Program-made: the position numbers and the translations under genes
Shown here: positions 32,060 to 43,383 of the stretch, piece by piece
Position numbering within the stretch: position 1 is the first letter of the stretch
Layout: every line of letters starts with the position of its first letter
The notes under the pieces: model-generated
Told to the model about the DNA's origin: nothing
The model's input: the letters and a program-made list of their open reading frames with translations, nothing else
Database searches by the model: none
DNA from: Schistocerca nitens
Lineage: Eukaryota > Arthropoda > Insecta > Orthoptera > Acrididae
NCBI RefSeq assembly: GCF_023898315.1
Contig: NC_064622.1
Coordinates: 175,232,178-175,296,177, forward strand
Reading direction: 5' to 3'
DNA: 64,000 nt

Positions 32060-33960
32060 CCGTAAGCAGATCATGGAATTTTTTTCCTTTATTGTCATTT
32101 CATTCCCTCACGCAACGACTGGCTGGCAGCAGCTATATAACAACTCTTCAGCCTATAGTTTTAAGAACTTAACAACAGTATTAACAATATAGCAAGCTGA
32201 ACGAAATGTGATAGCACTGAAAAACAATGGAGTGATGCCGATGTGGCGGAGCTGACGTATGGCGAGCTGCTTGGAGATGACGAGTTTCAGATCATGATGA
32301 TGACGTCGTTTCTGCTCCAGTTAATGAGTAGACAGTCGAGATCAGAGTGGAAAGTGAACGGAGTATGAGGATAGAGAGCAGATGTTGAAGTTGTGGAGAA
32401 AGGGAAAAGGCTGTTGTGTGTAGATGGGTGAGGGTTGTGGTGAATGGGTAGGAACTAGCTATGCTGTGACGTGGGGTTGGGTGCTATGGGATTTGAGGGG
32501 CTGCTCAAGCGTGAGTGGGAAAGTATTCAGAGAGGGTATCTGTTCGGAAAATGAGGAAATGCGAGTGGTTTTGTGAGTATATGGCGGTGGCATTTAAACA
32601 AAGTTCTGAATGGGCTGCCAGGGTGACTTGAGAGAGGATATGTTGATGCTCAAATGGGTCGATATTTTGAAGTACAGTGGTGCTGAATCGGATGACCTCT
32701 TGAGCAGTAGGAGTAAGTTGTAGGGAGTTATTTGGGTCAAGTGGTGTGCCGACAGAGAGGATTGGGGTAGTCAGTTCAGGTTTTTGAGAGTGGGCTTGGC
32801 TGAACACTTACAGCAGTTTAAATGGGCCATTATTGGTTGCAAGTGTTCCATATGGATGCAGACTGAAGTTTAGTACCGAAGGTGATAGGTTTTGCAGTTG
32901 GGAAGGAGTTAAATGACCACTGGAGACGAGGCATCTGTGGCAGTGGTGAAGGCTGTACTTTGTGTTTACACTGATAGATGAAGACTCCATTCTGAAGGAG
33001 GTGAGCTATGGTTGAGGGATCTTCAGAAAAGAAACAGATGAGAAATGAAGGACCAGGATGGTGGTGAATTGCGGTGGCCGTGCGGTTCTAGCGCTGCAGT
33101 CCGGAACCGCGGGGCTGCTATGGTCGCAGGTTCGAATCCTGCCTCGGGCATGGATGTTTGTGGTGTCCTTAGGTTAGGTAGGTTTAAGTAGTTCTAAGTT
33201 CTCGGGGACTGATGACCTAAGATGTTAAGTCCCATAGTGCTCAGAGCCATTTGAACCATTTGAACCATGGTGGTGAATTCGAAGAGCTATTCCGATTTTG
33301 GAGTCAGAATTGGTATTTAGCTCCTGCTCAACTTCCTCCACTGTGATCTCGGGATCATCCCCCTTGATCACAGCAGTGAGATTGAGAGGGCAGAGTGGTG
33401 GTTGTGGGTATATTGGTCCTGATGGGATGAGTGGAAGCAGGGAGGTATGTGGACCAAAGGTGATAAAATGTAGTCTTTGCAGTAAGTGGGTTTGACAATC
33501 AGGATCAGAGGACCTGATGATTATGAAGTCTTTGTGGGGTATGAGGTGTGATATGTTGAGGTTTGAAAGGTACTTTTTATTTTGAGGTTTTATGATTGAG
33601 GAATCTGACATCAGAATGTGATAGGATGAAGGAATGTGTTGGAGGAGATGGTGGGTGTGGGATGGGAGAGGACTCCATAGGTACTGATGTTTGGGACATG
33701 TGTGGGGATTCTGGGTGTCATAGATAGGTGGGGTATCTGTACTAGGTGGTGTGCAGCGATCGTCTGAGAATGGGTTGTTAGAGGGCATTGATTGTGGAGC
33801 AGGACAGGATTTTGTATGGCTCTTCCGTTTCTTACCTGGAGTTGGTGCATTCGAGATTCATGCAGTCACAGCTGTAGCATGTGAGGCTAGTGCAGGTTTG
33901 GTTATTTCTGGACTAGGTGTGGCAGGTGCTAATATGGTTGTGGGAGTAAATGTGAGTAAA
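32060..33960 (-). pseudogene. LINE ORF1 (Gag-like) relic, tentative
   Basis: On the minus strand near 33400, LTAVIKGDDPEITVEEVEQE resembles the domain that precedes zinc knuckles in Jockey/I-type LINE ORF1 proteins (PRE_C2HC). After a SINE, FFSEDPSTIAHLLQNGVFIY continues it. Then HHCHRCLVSSGHLTPSQ looks like a decayed CCHC knuckle (CX2C...H, last cysteine lost). The upstream part is proline/serine/histidine rich. The last open stretch ends near 32510 and the sequence reaches AATAAAGGAAAAAAA at about 32085 without any endonuclease or reverse transcriptase. It has several breaks. The LINE assignment is an inference. Confidence 0.42.
33071..33266 (+). mobile_element. SINE-A copy, full length
   Basis: The 13-bp duplication ATGGTGGTGAATT lies at 33058-33070 and 33267-33279. 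The tail carries a doubled TTTGAACCATTTGAACC ending. Confidence 0.95.
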
Positions 33961-34445
33961 TGAGACTGTGTATGTTGGACATTCGTTTAATTTAAGTGTT
34001 GCATGATATGGTAGCAGTGGTACAGGCTGTTGACGTTGCTGGCTGGTACAGTTCTAATGTTGCTGGCAGAGGTGGTGGTGGTGGTGGTGATGGTAGTGGC
34101 GGTAGTGTTAGTGGTGGCAATCGAGCTGCAGCGCATGCTGTAGTGATGTCATCTGCAAATGAGGAGTCAGCTAAGTCTGGGAATGCAATGTGTATCAGTG
34201 GGAAGATGGATAAAGTCATCCGAGTAGTGGGGTAGCTGTGAAAGATATTAAGAGCAGGCGGAGATGGTGAGTAGTGGTTAAAGGAATAAGTGGAGGTGAG
34301 AGAGGTAATACAGGTGTGAGTGGATGATTGTGGAAATTGTAGTTGTGAGGATGATACATTGTAGAATGTGGCAGCAATGGTGATGGTAAGCAGGTGATGA
34401 AACTGTGGTAACTAAATGATGGAGGTGAAGATGTAGGGATGGGTC
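33961..34445. other. Low-complexity GT-rich sequence
   Basis: The plus strand is rich in GGTGGTGG and GTGATGG triplets (34068-34120). The minus strand therefore gives proline, histidine and serine-rich open frames. I see no conserved domain and treat these frames as composition artefacts or a decayed ORF1 N-terminus. Confidence 0.5.
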
Positions 34446-34680
34446 TGGCAATGACCTGTGGCGAGGGCAAGGTTTGGTTGCTAAGGTGATGACTGGCAGC
34501 AAGATCTGGTAACAAAAGCGAAAACTGGCAACAAGGATTGGCAGCAAAGGCAATGACTGGTAGCAAGGAATGGCAGCAAAGGAAATGACGAGCAGTAAAG
34601 AAAGGCAGTAATGATTGGCAGCGAACGTGATGATGGGCAGCAAGGTCTGGCGGCAATGGTGATGACGTTGGACACATTTC
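34446..34680. repeat. Degenerate tandem repeat, GGCAGCAAGG-type
   Basis: Variants of TGGCAGCAAAGGCAATGACT recur about every 18-35 bases (34490, 34525, 34545, 34570, 34615, 34650). In the minus strand they produce repeating LLPVIAFAANPC-like peptides. This explains the overlapping open frames on that strand. Confidence 0.7.
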
Positions 34681-35039
34681 GCTGACGAGATTCCAACCCT
34701 GAGACAGCCCAGGCATTTTTTGTTCCTGAGGGGAAGACGGAGTCCAACTCTTTGATCCTGGTTTTGGAAGTGATTATGCAAATATGAAATGTTGTCCACC
34801 ACCAAGTACACCAAATACAAAACATGCTGATTAGCATGTAATCTATTTCAAAAAATTTAACATAAAATTTAATAGATAGGCTGATTTATGAGGAAAGTTG
34901 TTGTATATAATTTATGAATATCTCTTGCAACTAGTCTGAACTATGATGAAGTAAAGTCCCCTGCCGCCGTGAAAATAGTGTCATTGCCATCTGGCAGTGA
35001 ATGGTACAACTCTTTGGAATCGCGGTAGCTCGCGTAGCT

Positions 35040-35616
35040 CTGGTGTCTGATTGCCAACATGTGGCTGTTGCTTGCACGAAACTGTTGTGGTTGGGAGCGC
35101 CCAGGAGCCCAATACTAGGTTGAAGAGACTACTCCACGAAGCCAAGCCGTGACGGAATATGTCACGGCCTCCATGAGTGGCTTTGGGTGGCAGACCTTGC
35201 TCCATACCAACGTTGCATGGCGGAGACTGTTTCGTACCAATGTTGAGAGTCAGAGAGTGTTTCATATTGATGTTGGATGGCAAAGGGTATTTTGTACGAA
35301 TGTTGCGTGACAGAGGGTGCTTCGTACCAATGTTGCACGGCAGTGGGTGCTTCATACAATGTTATGTGACAGAGAGTGCATTATATCGATGTTGCGTGGC
35401 AGATGGTGTTTCGCAATTACGTTACGTTGTAAAATACAGAAAAATACCACACCAAAATTGTAGTATGCGCTGTACTGCCTCTGGTGTCTGATTGCCAACA
35501 TGTGGCTGTTGCTTGCACGAAACTGTTGTGGTTGGGAGCGCCCAGGAGCCCAATACTAGGTTGAAGAGACTACTCCACGAAGCCAAGCCGTGACGGAATA
35601 TGTCACGGCCTCCATG
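35040..35616. repeat. 137-bp direct repeats flanking a minisatellite
   Basis: The block beginning GGTGTCTGATTGCC and ending GTCACGGCCTCCATGA occurs at 35040-35176 and again at 35479-35616, apparently identical or almost so. Between them, at about 35195-35410, a 33-bp unit (core GTTGCGTGGCAGAGGGTG, then CTTCGTACCAAT) is repeated about seven times with variation. Unequal exchange at the minisatellite, or duplication of the whole block, could create this arrangement. Confidence 0.88.
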
Positions 35617-36012
35617 ATAGTTCGTGGCAAGCTGTCAAATAGTCTTACTAGACAGGGGAAATGAAATCACTGCTTACAGAATGACATTGCCCAGAGTTTA
35701 GTCTGTAGCTAAAGGAAACAACTGCTCGAAAGTCGCAACCTCAAATGACCCTCCCCAATATGGCTTACTCGCCAAATACCGCCACGGTTTTCAATGCAAA
35801 GACGCCTTTGAGTAGTCTATCCCGTTTAGTACTAACACGTGAGCTCATGACCCACCGAACCGTACTGGCGCTGCGGCCCTGCCGTCGGGCCATAGCTCAC
35901 AATGAATGGCGCTGCATTGCAGCTCGTATTTCCCATCAGTGCCACGATACGTCACGCCAGGCGCCAAATTAAATATAGAATAGATTACATTTGTGCTTCT
36001 CAAGTACTTACT
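35617..36012. other. Unassigned sequence
   Basis: No gene is recognised. The stretch is moderately GC-rich around 35850-35960 (CTGGCGCTGCGGCCCTGCCG). It could be unique flanking DNA. Confidence 0.4.
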
Positions 36013-36014
36013 TG

Positions 36015-36212
36015 TGCCGGCCGGGGTGGCCGAGCGGTTCTAGGCGCTACAGTCTGGAACCGCGCGACCGCTACGGTCGCAGGTTCGAATCCTGCCTCGG
36101 GCATGGATGTGTGTGACGTCCTTAGGTTAGTTAGGTTTAAGTAGTTCTAAGTTCTATGGGACTGATGACCTCAGAAGTTAAGTCCCATAGTGCTCAGAGC
36201 CATTTGAGCCAC
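36015..36212 (+). mobile_element. SINE-A copy, full length
   Basis: The head GCCGGCCGGGGTGGCCGAGC and normal tail are present. CTTCTCAAG occurs on both sides (35997-36005 and 36217-36225) but is offset from the element ends, so the target duplication is uncertain. Confidence 0.93.
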
Positions 36213-36639
36213 TTTCTTCTCAAGCATTGCTTAAACTGTTTAAGTTACGAGAGCCTCACGATATTCAGCTACCTAGTGTGGTTCTCTGGATTTTAATCAT
36301 AGCTCCACGCTGTGATCCATAAACAAAATTACCATTAAATAAAAAAAGTCGTCCAATCATAGGAACTAAGTTTATCCGTGCGAATCTGGAGTGGGTCACT
36401 GGTTTCATGTAATTATTGACTGAATTTAAAACTTTAAAACGCTGTTCTCATTAAGAGGTTAACGCTATAAGCCCAACAATAAAGTAAGAAACTGTGTATG
36501 TGTCTTGAGGCGGTGCAACTCACACCGCGCAAATTACACACATTATATTCATCCAGTATCTGAAAATGAGAGCATTTAGCTACTTCTCACAAACTTTACA
36601 CATGATTTCAAATATTTTTGACTCTTTTCTCCTTTATAA

Positions 36640-37165
36640 CCCACAAAATGGTGGAAGACTTCGGTTTGTTGATAGAAAACTGGGGAAGTGCAATCAGTCT
36701 ACAAAAGAGATTGCGGGTGACCGGTTCTAGAATATTGCTCAAGTGTCTGGGACCCGCAACACATTGGACTAACAGGAAATATTGCACGTATAGACAGAAG
36801 GACAGCACGAATGATCACATGTTTGTTTAATCACTGGGAGAACGTCACAGAGATATTGAAGGAACTGAACTGGCAGGCTCCTGAAGACAGAAACTATCCC
36901 AAGAAAGTCTGTTAAAAATCTCAAGAATCAGCTTTGAATTATTAAACTAGGGATATACTGTAACCCCCTACGCTCGCCCACATACGGATTATGAGGATAA
37001 GATTAGAATAATTACTGCACTCACAGAAGCATTGAAACAATCGTTCTTCCAGCGCTCCACACGTGGATGGAACAGAAAGAAACCCTAATAACTGCTACAA
37101 CGGGACGTACCCTCTGTCATGCACCTCATGGTGATTTGCAGAGTACAGATGTAGATATAGAAATA
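36640..37165 (+). mobile_element. CR1/L2-like LINE 3' end, decayed
   Basis: Readable pieces include GRTLCHAPHGDLQSTDVDIE near 37110 and the nucleotide run GATTTGCAGAGTACAGATGT ending in a GTAGATATAG tail. That matches the TAGATGTAGATC-type tail of the LINE at 27655. Upstream, SLGERHRDIEGTEL and the NRKYCTYRQKD stretch fit the post-RT region. It is frame-broken and 5' truncated. The clade call is moderate. Confidence 0.6.
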
Positions 37166-38203
37166 ATGAAAAATAGTTTATCGGTTATTAAATGTTCGTT
37201 TTCATGTCGTAGTACTTCAGCATCAAGCATGACGTTTTAATTTAGTATTTCTCTACTACCAACTCTTGCTAAGCATCTATGTTGACTGCTTTCAAGGAAG
37301 TAAACGTGAATGAAGCGTCGCACAAACAAGAAACAAATTTAACACATTAACTCATGTGCAAAGTAATCACACCGACTCAGAGCATATCAGAAACATAAAC
37401 TTGTGCAGTGAAATGAGTGCCCAAGTCGCAACAACATAGCAAGAAGCGTTATTCGCAAATGAGTAGGAAAAACGTCAGTCCCACTACACAATAACGCGTT
37501 TGGGACGCAAAAACAAACCTGTCGCAGCTCAGGACAAGCCAAATACTACAATGATGACATGGTGTACTGTACTAATTTAGACCTGTGGCCGATTTCGACT
37601 AGCAACGCCAGGACACGTACAACATAAACAAAAGATAAAAATTAAAGAAATGTCCCACTGAGGATGCCACAACTGTGTGGGTGTTTAAATAAAAGAAATG
37701 TAAGAAGGAAGACCCATCCTTAATTCATTATTATTATCTGCAAGCACGCCAACTGAACTCCAAACTTCAATACGATAGTAAAATCAGGTTTGTCAACTAC
37801 TTTCCTTCTGCAAACACATGAACAAGCACATAACTTGGTTTCACTCATTGTAGAACATGAACAGCTCATTCATTTTTTCATAAATTAAATAAATTCTAGA
37901 GTTTCGTATACCTGTAAGTATGGTTTGCATGCTGTGCAAAATTCATCGAAGAATCTCCCTTACTTATGAAGAAAAGTGTACCTATAGCAACAAATGCAGC
38001 CAATAGTAACTGAAAAAATTATGAACACACGTACAAAAATTATTTCGTTATGTTTTTGAACTTCCACTACTATGAGTGTGAATCCTGAATCCTCCCTTAT
38101 CATTCTGACAAAGTTGTATGAATTTATTTGTAAAAGTATAGGCAGTGGATGTTAAATGTCCCGTGGTGCCTCTCCTGCTCCAAGTCGGCCCGTTAGACGT
38201 CCT
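37166..38203. other. Unassigned AT-rich sequence
   Basis: No gene or repeat is recognised in this kilobase. Confidence 0.5.
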
Positions 38204-38204
38204 G

Positions 38205-38880
38205 CTGCCCTTAACATCGAGTATAGATTTAAGTGTCAGGAAGTCGTTTCGGAAAGTATTTGTATGGCGTGTAGCCATGTATGGAAGTGAAACATGAACG
38301 ATAACTAGTTTATCCAAGACGAGAATAGAAGCTTTAGAAATGTGGTGCTACAAAAAAATGGTTCAAGTGGGTCTGAGCACTATCATCATCAGTCCCCTAG
38401 AACTTAGAACTACTTAAACCTAATTAACCTATGGACAGCACACACATCCATGCCCGAGGCAGGATTCGAACCTGCGACCGTAGCGGTCGCACGGTTCCAG
38501 ACCGAAGCGCCTAGAACCGCTCGGCCACCCCGGACGGCTGTGGTGCTACAGAAGAATGCTGAAGACTAGATGGGTAGATCACATAACTAATGAGGCAGTA
38601 CTGAATAGAATTAGAGAGAAGAGGTATTTGTGGCACAATTTGACTAGAAGAAGGGATCGGTGGGTAGGAGGCATCAAGGGATCACCAATTTAGTGTTGGA
38701 GGAAAGCGTGGAGGGTAAAAATCGTAGAGGGAGACCAAGAGATGAATAAACTAAGCAGATTCAGAAGGATGTAGGTTGCAGTAGTTACTCGGAGATGAAG
38801 AAGCTTTCACAGGATAGAGTAGCATGGAGAGCTGTATCAAGCCAGTCTTCGGACTGAAGACCACAACAACAACATTCTTA
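38205..38880 (+). mobile_element. RTE-clade LINE, copy B, 3' fragment
   Basis: The plus-strand sequence matches the 3' end of copy A: AACATCGAGTATAGATTTAA, GTGTAGCCATGTATGGAAGT, GGTGGGTAGGAGGCATCAAG, ending TCGGACTGAAGACCACAACA ACAACA. Only about 480 bp of LINE remains, split by a SINE. Its 5' truncation point lies in the coding region after the RT domain. Confidence 0.88.
38353..38538 (-). mobile_element. SINE-A copy
   Basis: The 12-bp duplication TGTGGTGCTACA lies at 38341-38352 and 38539-38550, inside the RTE fragment. The tail lacks part of the usual GAGCACTATGGGAC segment. Confidence 0.94.
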
Positions 38881-40022
38881 CGTGTCTTCTCGTCGTGAAG
38901 AGACGAGATACAGTTGCTACGAAATCGGTCGATGAGACATATCGCAGTGCACAAAGTACCGCACGTGGCGTTCTGAGAAACTAAACAATGCTCCAGAAAG
39001 TGCTGCGTTGAGCTATTGTTGATTGGGTTAAGAAGCCTGCGCTGGGGAATTTGACACAGCTGCAGTTGAAATAGGCTTCGTAGTCAACTTGACAATAATA
39101 CTTCGAATAAACCGAAGTCGGCACGACCCCCAAGAGCGACTTTTTTCCGCCTTCATTTGACCTGCTGTAGAGCAGTGTGCTCATTATTTCGGGGAGGACA
39201 ACGAGACCTAAATGTACGAAGCCCGCGCTCCATGTTACTCTCCCTAAAGAGAAGATGGTAATTTCAATAGTACTGTCACTGTACTATCAGTTACAAAATG
39301 CTACAGCTGGCTGTTTTGCGAAATCATGGGAAATCACTTCTAGAAGTGTCTGATAATTCTGTAATGAATAAAAGCTCTGTTATCCAGATTAAATGACTAA
39401 GGGGGGGGGGGGGGGAGGAAGGGTCGGGCGGAGTAGTGCCTCCTCCACCCTCCCCTCCCTTACGAACAACTGTCACCCACGGTCACGTTCACTGGTTCAG
39501 GCGCAGCGGCAGTTACAATTACGTTGCTATTTAATACACGCGTAGTATTTTAAATCTCCGGTGCCGACTTGTTCCAGTGAGCTCAGAAAAAAGTCCATGG
39601 GAGGTACCAGAATATCGTTCCGACGCTGTCCGGCCTAAATTAAGCCCTGCATGTGGTTAGCACGCATCCTGTCACATCCTTCGGCTCTTTTCGGTGAACC
39701 ACATACTATTTGAAAGGCACCTGGCTTCATATGGTTTAAGTTACACGTATTGGTCGCGCGTTCCTGTAAGGTATGCACTTTGTGGATGGGTTGCGTAGAC
39801 ACAGAGGACTTTGACTATCCCAATAATGAGAAATCCAACGGATCCAGATCCTGTGAATGTGAGGGAGGCGGCGGCGTGCTTACCGGATCTCCTCAGTCAA
39901 TCCATCGCCCATGAAACGTTGCGGCGGTGTGACGCAGAAAAAGGGGGAGGGGCGGGTGTTCCCGTCATGCATAAGCCCAGTAGTTGAGTAGCGCTAGTAA
40001 TTCATCTCACAGATATGTATTA
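38881..40022. other. Unassigned sequence with a G-run
   Basis: No gene is recognised. A run of 17 G lies at 39401-39417, followed by C-rich tracts (CTCCACCCTCCCCTCCC). Sequence just left of the transposon is GC-mixed (GGGGGAGGGGCGGGTG, 39941-39956). Confidence 0.5.
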
Positions 40023-40024
40023 TA

Positions 40025-41447
40025 CACTCCTGGAAATGGAAAAAAGAACACATTGACACCGGTGTGTCAGACCCACCATACTTGCTCCGGACACTGCGAG
40101 AGGGCTGTACAAGCAATGATCACACGCACGGCACAGCGGACACAACAAGGAACCGCGGTGTTGGCCGTCGAATGGCGCTAGCTGCGCAGCATTTGTGCAC
40201 CGCCGCCGTCAGTTTCAACCAGTTTGCCGTGGCATGCGGAGCTCCATCGCAGTCTTTAACACTGGTAGCATGCCGCGACAGCGTGGACGTGAACCGTATG
40301 TGCAGTTGACGGACTTTGAGCGAGGGCGTATAGTGGGCATGCGGGAGGCCGGGTGGACGTACCGCCGAATTGCTCAACACGTGGGGCGTGAGGTCTCCAC
40401 AGTACATCGATGTTGTCGCCAGTGGTCGGCGGAAGGTGCACGTGCCCGTCGACCTGGGACCGGACCGCAGCGACGCACGGATGCACGCCAAGACCGTAGG
40501 ATCCTACGCAGTGCCGTAGGGGACCGCACCGCCACTTCCCAGCAAATTAGGGACACTGTTGCTCCTGGGGTATCGGCGAGGACCATTCGCAACCGTCTCC
40601 ATGAAGCTGGGCTACGGTCCCGCACACCGTTAGGCCGTCTTCCGCTCACGCCCCAACATCGTGCAGCCCGCCTCCAGTGGTGTCGCGACAGGCGTGAATG
40701 GAGGGACGAATGGAGACGTGTCGTCTTCAGCGATGAGAGTCGCTTCTGCCTTGGTGCCAATGATGGTCGTATGCGTGTTTGGCGCCGTGCAGGTGAGCGC
40801 CACAATCAGGACTGCATACGACCGAGGCACACAGGGCCAACACCCGGCATCATGGTGTGGGGAGCGATCTCCTACACTGGCCGTACACCACTGGTGATCG
40901 TCGAGGGGACACTGAATAGTGCACGGTACATCCAAACCGTCATCGAACCCATCGTTCTACCATTCCTAGACCGGCAAGGGAACTTGCTGTTCCAACAGGA
41001 CAATGCACGTCCGCATGTATCCCGTGCCACCCAACGTGCTGTAGAAGGTGTAAGTCAACTACCCTGGCCAGCAAGATCTCCGGATCTGTCCCCCATTGAG
41101 CATGTTTGGGACTGGATGAAGCGTCGTCTCACGCGGTCTGCACGTCCAGCACGAACGCTGGTCCAACTGAGGCGCCAGGTGGAAATGGCATGGCAAGCCG
41201 TTCCACAGGACTACATCCAGCAACTCTACCATCGTCTCCATGGGAGAATAGCAGCCTGCATTGCTGCGAAAGGTGGATATACACTGTACTAGTGCCGACA
41301 TTGTGCATGCTCTGTTGCCTGTGTCTATGTGCCTGTGGTTCTGTCAGTGTGATCATGTGATGTATCTGACCCCAGGAATGTGTCAATAAAGTTTCCCCTT
41401 CCTGGGACAATGAATTCACGGTGTTCTTATTTCAATTTCCAGGAGTG
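40025..41447 (+). mobile_element. Complete Tc1-like transposon
   Basis: The element is 1423 bp. Its ends, CACTCCTGGAAATGGAAAAA at the left and the complement of TTATTTCAATTTCCAGGAGTG at the right, match over about 27 bases with two differences. A TA lies immediately outside each end (40023-40024 and 41448-41449). A second inner pair is suggested by ATTGACAC near both ends. It encodes one uninterrupted transposase. Of all the elements in the window this is the one that looks whole and recent. Confidence 0.95.
40270..41292 (+). CDS. Tc1-like transposase, intact
   Basis: This enzyme would cut and rejoin the transposon ends in the nucleus. The ATG at 40270 gives 340 residues, the usual Tc1 length. 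An open stretch of 25 more codons precedes it without an ATG in a better place. Residues 1-120 carry two HTH units (LTDFERGRIVGMREAGWTYR; SAVGDRTATSQQIRDTV). The catalytic residues are D155 (FSDESRF), D244 (LFQQDNARPH) and E277 (SPDLSPIEHVWD). I count 32 residues between D244 and E277, two fewer than the 34 of classical Tc1. The C-terminus AAKGGYTLY is typical for this insect group. No stop or frameshift is present. Confidence 0.95.
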   Translation: MPRQRGREPYVQLTDFERGRIVGMREAGWTYRRIAQHVGREVSTVHRCCRQWSAEGARARRPGTGPQRRTDARQDRRILRSAVGDRTATSQQIRDTVAPGVSARTIRNRLHEAGLRSRTPLGRLPLTPQHRAARLQWCRDRREWRDEWRRVVFSDESRFCLGANDGRMRVWRRAGERHNQDCIRPRHTGPTPGIMVWGAISYTGRTPLVIVEGTLNSARYIQTVIEPIVLPFLDRQGNLLFQQDNARPHVSRATQRAVEGVSQLPWPARSPDLSPIEHVWDWMKRRLTRSARPARTLVQLRRQVEMAWQAVPQDYIQQLYHRLHGRIAACIAAKGGYTLY

Positions 41448-41449
41448 TA

Positions 41450-42329
41450 CATAGCACATGTTAATGCGTTTGGTAATGTGTATGCTCTTATGAGTCTATC
41501 ACAGACAATTCCTCAACGTAGATTGATACCGAAGCGATACTGATATCTCTGTGATTGTTCATCTGCCTATTGTGGTAGTTTACTATTCTCGTACAAGTAA
41601 AATTGTCCATATTTCAACAGCTATTCATTTCCGGACATAAAAATGCAGGAACTTTTCATCTAGTGTTGACCAATACTCCCTCCTTTTGAGAATATGTAAT
41701 GCTTTTCTTTTTAAACGCCCAGTACATCGATGTTGTGTCTTCGTTAAATGATAGTGAACCATGTGGCTAACTTTATAACTTACGCAAGTACTTCTCAATA
41801 TTTATAGCTGTCGAATTACAATATCGACTGAATGACACTGTCCTTAGCGCGCAAAGCCAAACACACAAACCATCCCTGGGTCACGTGTTTGCTTACATTT
41901 GGTACAGTAGGGAAGATGTTTGTGGAACGGCTTCTCCTGATGACGGACGCTGATTTGCGACGTTAACTTCTTACTACCGTAACTGACGAAGTTCCACTCC
42001 TGTTATCTAGTGGAGTGATACCCAAAGGCTCTTTTGAACGTCACAGAAAAACAGTATACAGTTCCATTTGGAAACTAACAAAGTCAGTGACTTCATTCGG
42101 CAGCTACATGTGTTAAAAATTAATGATGTGAGGAACTTAAGAATGAAAGTGGCTTTCGCATGATGTCTCACTGCCAAGTAACATAGCTAGATGAAAGTTA
42201 GGCAACACATAGAAAGAACTGCTTCACTATAGTACAGAAGGAACTGAAGAAGTACGCAATGAGACGAACAGTAATGACACTTTTATTCAAAGACAATAAT
42301 TAGACTGCAGTCACCACGATTCATGATCC
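41450..42329. other. Unassigned sequence
   Basis: No gene or repeat is recognised. It begins at the TA outside the intact transposon and ends at a Tc1 fossil. Confidence 0.5.
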
Positions 42330-42836
42330 TCCCTTGGACATTACAATGCCGAGCGTCCCCTCATACTGGAACGCAAAATGCATCCAGGAAAATTATCGAA
42401 CATCGTCGTTTCGTGGTCAAGGAGTGGGGAGGCATAATGTTGCGAGGGCGTACTGACGTCCAAATCTTTGAACACGGTATATTCCTTCCCCCATGTGCGT
42501 CTTTTCAGGTGTACAGTCGGCCATGACTTCGTGTTTATGGATGTAAAGCGCGACCGCATCGAACTGTGCAGGTGGAGAACAAGGTATTCGACTTACATCC
42601 CACCGAGCACTTATGGAATGCATTTGGGAGACGTACTGCGGCACGCCCACATGCACAAACGACGATGCAGTCGTTGTCGACAGTGCAGGTGGAGGATGGA
42701 AGGCACTGCCACAAGAACTCTATCCCAACCATGTGATAAGCATGGCAGTACGTTGCATACCTCGCACTGTCGTCCGCTGTGATCACACACCCTATTAAGA
42801 ACCGTGTCTCGCATTTTGTAATGTCCAGAAGACCTT
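42330..42836 (+). pseudogene. Tc1-like transposase fossil, C-terminal half
   Basis: Plus-strand pieces in three frames follow Tc1 order: EWGGIMLRGRTDVQIFEHG near 42420; VGHDFVFMDVKRDRIE near 42520, at the place of 'FMDDNARPH', with the aspartate region scrambled by indels; and HPTEHLWNAFGRRTAARPHA near 42595, the 'NPIEHLWD' block with glutamate kept. The N-terminal half is not visible. A SINE-A follows immediately. Confidence 0.72.
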
Positions 42837-43038
42837 CAAAATGGTTCAAATGGCTCTAAGCACTATGGGACTTAACATCTGAAGTCATCAGTCCCCTAGA
42901 CTTAGAACCACTTAAACCTAACTAACCTAAGGACATCACACACAGCCATGCCCGAGACAGGATTCGAACCTGCGGCCGTAGCAGCAGCGCGGTTCCGGAC
43001 TGAAGCGCCTAGAACCGCTCGGCCACAGAAGCCGGCAG
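42837..43038 (-). mobile_element. SINE-A copy, full length
   Basis: The minus-strand head is GCCGGCTTCTGTGGCCGAGC. A short duplication AGACCT lies at 42830-42835 and 43040-43045. Confidence 0.9.
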
Positions 43039-43383
43039 GAGACCTACATGAAACGCGGAGACGTTAGTGTAATTATCAGCTTCGAATGCAGATGCTATTC
43101 TGTTCGTCTCACTGGGTCTTTCTTTCGTTTAATTTCTTTACTATACTTAGCAGTTCTTTCTATATGTGTGGTCACAGTTTCATTGAGCTATGTTACTTGG
43201 CAGAGGCACATCACACGAAAGTTACTTCCGTCCTTAAGTTTCGCACACCAGTGTAGTTCCATTTGGAAAAGGACTATGTAGGTGTCTTCATTTGGCAGCT
43301 ATATATGTTAACAGTTACTTCCATACGCCAGAAAATTTGCCTAATCGTCCGCTATAACTCAGCGAAAACCCAACATCGATATA

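Noticed and set aside
34216-34837. Open frames of up to 180 codons on the minus strand
   Set aside because: They translate a degenerate tandem repeat and a GT-rich tract into repetitive leucine, proline and histidine peptides in several frames at once.
35040-35616. A small LTR element, suggested by the 137-bp direct repeats
   Set aside because: The interior is only a minisatellite, there is no primer-binding site, polypurine tract or flanking duplication, so the repeats are better read as a plain duplication.
40120-41419. Antisense open frames of 76-143 codons across the intact transposon
   Set aside because: They are shadows of the GC-rich transposase gene on the other strand.
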